DNA of 9,759 nucleotides, taken from the NCBI GenBank assembly GCA_945876515.1, contig CAMCPF010000078.1, positions 1 to 9,759 of the forward strand, given 5' to 3'. Below the pieces are notes generated by a model, which made no database searches, was not told the origin of the DNA, and was given only the letters and a program-made list of their open reading frames with translations. The position numbers and the translations under genes were made by a program. How positions within the stretch are numbered: position 1 is the first letter of the stretch; each line of letters begins with the position of its first letter. This DNA comes from Candidatus Kuenenia stuttgartensis (lineage in GTDB: Bacteria > Planctomycetota > Planctomycetia > Pirellulales > UBA1268). Shown here in pieces: positions 8,901-9,759 of the stretch.

Positions 8901-9521
8901 GTCCTCGAAAAGCTCCGCTCGGGCGAAGCCCTTACCGACAAGGAACGAAAAATCCACGACGACGGCCTCGTGAGCGTGCTCCGAAAAATCCACGACGATC
9001 TCGATGCGGCGGTGTTCGACGCCTACGGCTGGCCGGTCACGCTCACCGACGACGAAATCCTGGAGCGGCTGGTGGCGCTCAACCACGAGCGGGCCGCCGA
9101 GGAGAAGCGCGGCCTCGTCCGCTGGCTGCGGCCCGAGTTTCAGGCCAAGGGTGCGAGCGGCGACGTGCAGCAGGAAATCGACATCGGCGATGACGACGAC
9201 GCCGACGAGCCCGCCGCGAAACCAGTCAAGCGCGGCAAGCGTGCCGCGAAGAAGTCAGCGACCAAGGAGGCCGTGAGCAAGCCCCCGAAGCCCGCTCGTG
9301 CCAAAGCCGCCAAGGCGACCAAGCAGGCCTGGCCCAAGGATCTGGCCGAGCAGACCCGGGCCGTGCGGGCGTCGCTCGCCGTCGCCGGCGAGGTCGTGAC
9401 CGCCGCCGATCTGGCCCGGCAGTTCAAACACGCCAAGGCCCCGCGGGTGGAGGAAATCCTCGACACCCTCGTAGCCCTCGGCCACGCCCGCCGCACAGAG
9501 TCGGGCTACGCGTCGGCGTGA
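5907..9521 (+). CDS. MmeI-like Type IIL/IIG restriction-modification enzyme (fused nuclease and adenine methyltransferase)
   Basis: This single 1204-residue chain appears to cut and methylate DNA. Residue numbers start at ATG 5907, chosen for the GGGAG five bases upstream; GTG 5895 and ATG 5919 are alternatives. An N-terminal block (ERANYQLFLAELCDLLGVPRPD) leads to D94-x9-E104-T-K106, the same D-x9-ExK spacing as the MmeI nuclease. A helical spacer (FLIRCLFTFFSEDVCLTP) follows. The methyltransferase has motif X at HFTPRAYVERLVVP (from 379), motif I at DPACGTGNFL (439-448) and motif IV at NPPF (604-607), the N6-adenine (gamma) order. Target recognition probably lies within about 690-950, followed by a conserved C-terminal block (RIRELGEALDTHRKKQ...LNHERAAEEKRGLVRWLRPEFQ). 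An acidic stretch, a Lys/Ala-rich tail (1105-1143) and a possible winged helix (about 1160-1202) end the protein. No separate specificity subunit is needed. The recognition site cannot be read from sequence. Confidence 0.9.
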   Translation: MLGPMREASGTESKHVAGQGSGADAALEAFIARWGTSAGAERANYQLFLAELCDLLGVPRPDPSVADEAVNRYVFDKAVTFQNPDGKTSTGYIDLYRKGAFVCETKQSVAREAKDPLSVADPAAPKARRKSGTSVRGTAGWDDSMIAARGQAEGYVRALPDDNPPFLLVIDIGHSFELYADFSRLGKVYTAFPDARSHRFGLDDLRDAGIRERLTTLWLDPLTLDPARHSAKVTREIAGRIAVLARRLEAKDYEPEQVAWFLIRCLFTFFSEDVCLTPRGGFTSLLESLKDSPEQFVPLVSEVWKTMGQGGFSTALRTRIKQFKGSIFREHDPLPLDAEEIGLLIDAGRCDWKDVEPAIFGTLLERALDPRERHKLGAHFTPRAYVERLVVPTIIEPIRDDWEAARAASLAEANAGRLEQARGEARKFLDEVTALRVLDPACGTGNFLYVSMVKLKEIEAEARDWLGQLGETQADLEHMERTVDPRQFLGIEINPRAVAIAEVVLWIGWLQWHLRDRKSPESFSEPILQAYGNIECRDALLEYDRKELVRDDAGKPVTRWDGVTMKKHPVTGEDVPDDTARVAVERYVNPRKADWPKADFVVGNPPFIGNKRMRAVLGDEYTATLRTTYDDVPETADYVMYWWDKAARLTRAGVLRRFGLITTNSITQTFNRRVVAEHLDAPKQPLGIAFAISDHPWVDATEGAAVRVAMTTGCISARSGRLIEVVEEDGTEDDAASLLRDKAFARISADLEAGTAAAASACVPLKANTELCFQGCKLSGKGFLIDAPTRETLVRHDPAVARFLRVLVAGSDITKTPERRHVIDFFGLSESDALKEFPAGLQIAHDRVKPERDENKRDSYRLNWWIFAEPRPKMRRACQGLRRFIGTSEVAKHRVFVFFDLPECLADGSLAAIAVDDGYVLGALSSKLHVKWALTTGGRMGIGNDPRYQNGPCFLPFPFPTATEPQKHRIRELGEALDTHRKKQQAAHPGLTITGMYNVLEKLRSGEALTDKERKIHDDGLVSVLRKIHDDLDAAVFDAYGWPVTLTDDEILERLVALNHERAAEEKRGLVRWLRPEFQAKGASGDVQQEIDIGDDDDADEPAAKPVKRGKRAAKKSATKEAVSKPPKPARAKAAKATKQAWPKDLAEQTRAVRASLAVAGEVVTAADLARQFKHAKAPRVEEILDTLVALGHARRTESGYASA
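7790..8765 (+). other. Low-GC mosaic segment within the restriction-modification gene (distal methyltransferase and target recognition)
   Basis: Hand counts of 60-base lines give about 52-67% GC here (for example 52% at 7861, 55% at 8341, 58% at 8581). Lines outside it give 72% at 7021, 68% at 8821 and 75% at 9061. Codons ending in A or T (gca, att, gga, gtt) become frequent, while the frame stays open. The segment begins shortly after NPPF and ends just before the conserved PFPFPTATEPQKHRIREL block. It therefore covers the part expected to set DNA specificity. The edges are approximate. Confidence 0.65.
8946..8998 (+). repeat. 17-base direct repeat, two copies 36 bases apart
   Basis: An identical 17-mer (cgaaaaatccacgacga) occurs at 8946-8962 and 8982-8998, in the same frame, and encodes RKIHDD twice in the C-terminal block of the restriction-modification enzyme. 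Recombination between the copies would delete exactly 12 codons and keep the frame. Confidence 0.85.
9180..9521 (+). other. C-terminal acidic/basic linker plus small helical (possible winged-helix) domain of the restriction-modification protein
   Basis: Within the enzyme gene, residues 1092-1101 are strongly acidic (DIGDDDDADE). Residues 1105-1143 are rich in Lys, Ala and Pro, resembling histone H1-type tails. The last ~60 residues form a predicted helix-helix-helix-wing pattern (VTAADLARQF, APRVEEILDTLVALGHAR, ending SGYASA). This is consistent with a small DNA- or protein-binding winged helix joined by a flexible linker. The winged-helix reading comes from residue pattern only. Confidence 0.5.
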
Positions 9522-9558
9522 TCATCGGCAGGTCTCAACGCCTGAGAGGACGCGAAGC

Positions 9559-9759
9559 TTACCCAACCGCGACCTCCAACTGAGTCACGTACACCTCGTT
9601 GGATAGCCGGCGCGAGACTTCATCCGGCGGCGCCGTCTCGAAGAAAAGCTGGACGCTTCCTGAAGGTTGGCTCGAGCCTCCTCGACTGTGTCGCCCTGGC
9701 TGCAGACGTCGAGGCCTGGGCAGATCGCTACGAACCCACCGTCCTCCGCTTGAATGATC
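9559..9759 (-). pseudogene. HicB-like antitoxin gene, frameshifted and cut by the window edge
   Basis: Read on the minus strand from 9758, the frame gives IIQAEDGGFVAICPGLDV followed by CSQGDTVEEARANLQEA. This is the typical HicB-family (UPF0150) core that binds and neutralises a HicA-type mRNA interferase toxin. After position 9654 this frame turns into an Arg-rich nonsense tail ending at a TGA at 9587-9585. Shifting by one base restores a HicB-like ending (QLFFETAPPDEVSRR, then NEVYVTQLEVAVG) to the TAA at 9561-9559. The simplest explanation is loss of one base between 9655 and 9654. The gene start lies beyond the window. No HicA toxin fits in the 37 bases between this gene and the restriction-modification gene, so any partner would be upstream of it. 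It is convergent with the restriction-modification gene. HicB membership is confident; whether the frameshift is real or a sequencing error is not known. Confidence 0.75.

Noticed and set aside
5907..9521. The large methyltransferase as a BREX PglX or DISARM component
   Set aside because: The N-terminal D-x9-ExK nuclease motif, the MmeI-type helical spacer and the absence of any BREX or DISARM partner gene in the window favour a self-contained Type IIL enzyme.
9533..9547. Five-base-pair hairpin (TCTCA, five-base loop, TGAGA) between the convergent genes, as a shared terminator
   Set aside because: The stem is short, with no T-run on either side. It could contribute to termination but cannot be supported.

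Overview
The window is GC-rich (about 70% in the lines I counted by hand) and reads as a planctomycete chromosome, probably of the Pirellulales type. The strongest evidence is the adjacent DUF1549/DUF1553 and DUF1501 gene pair, a family signature greatly expanded in Planctomycetes. A eukaryotic-type Ser/Thr kinase and starts mostly lacking clear Shine-Dalgarno sequences fit this too. The phylum is inferred from gene content; no rRNA is present.

Layout, left to right. Positions 1-2495 hold three housekeeping or signalling genes on the plus strand: the 3' part of truA (tRNA pseudouridine synthase), a compact soluble Ser/Thr kinase whose start overlaps the truA end by 34 bases, and accA (acetyl-CoA carboxylase carboxyltransferase alpha). 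Positions 2536-5858 hold a two-gene exported unit: a DUF1549/DUF1553 protein with a signal peptide and a CxxCH motif, then 14 bases later a Tat-targeted DUF1501 protein of the sulfatase/alkaline phosphatase superfamily. Positions 5907-9521 hold one very large MmeI-like (Type IIL/IIG) restriction-modification protein. It combines an N-terminal nuclease motif, an N6-adenine methyltransferase, a target-recognition region, an acidic/basic linker and a small C-terminal helical domain that may be a winged helix. Positions 9559-9759 hold, on the minus strand, a HicB-like antitoxin gene that is cut by the window edge and broken by an apparent one-base deletion.

The left two thirds look like ordinary core and planctomycete-specific genes. 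The right third looks accessory: a stand-alone defence gene beside a decayed toxin-antitoxin remnant. Within the restriction-modification gene, roughly 7790-8765 drops from about 70% to about 58% GC and uses different codons. This suggests that the specificity-determining part was replaced by recombination while the two ends kept the host composition. I see no RNA genes, CRISPR arrays, insertion sequences or attachment sites. I did not find a clearly undescribed system; the most interesting signals are the mosaic restriction-modification gene, its unusual C-terminal tail and the frameshifted antitoxin.
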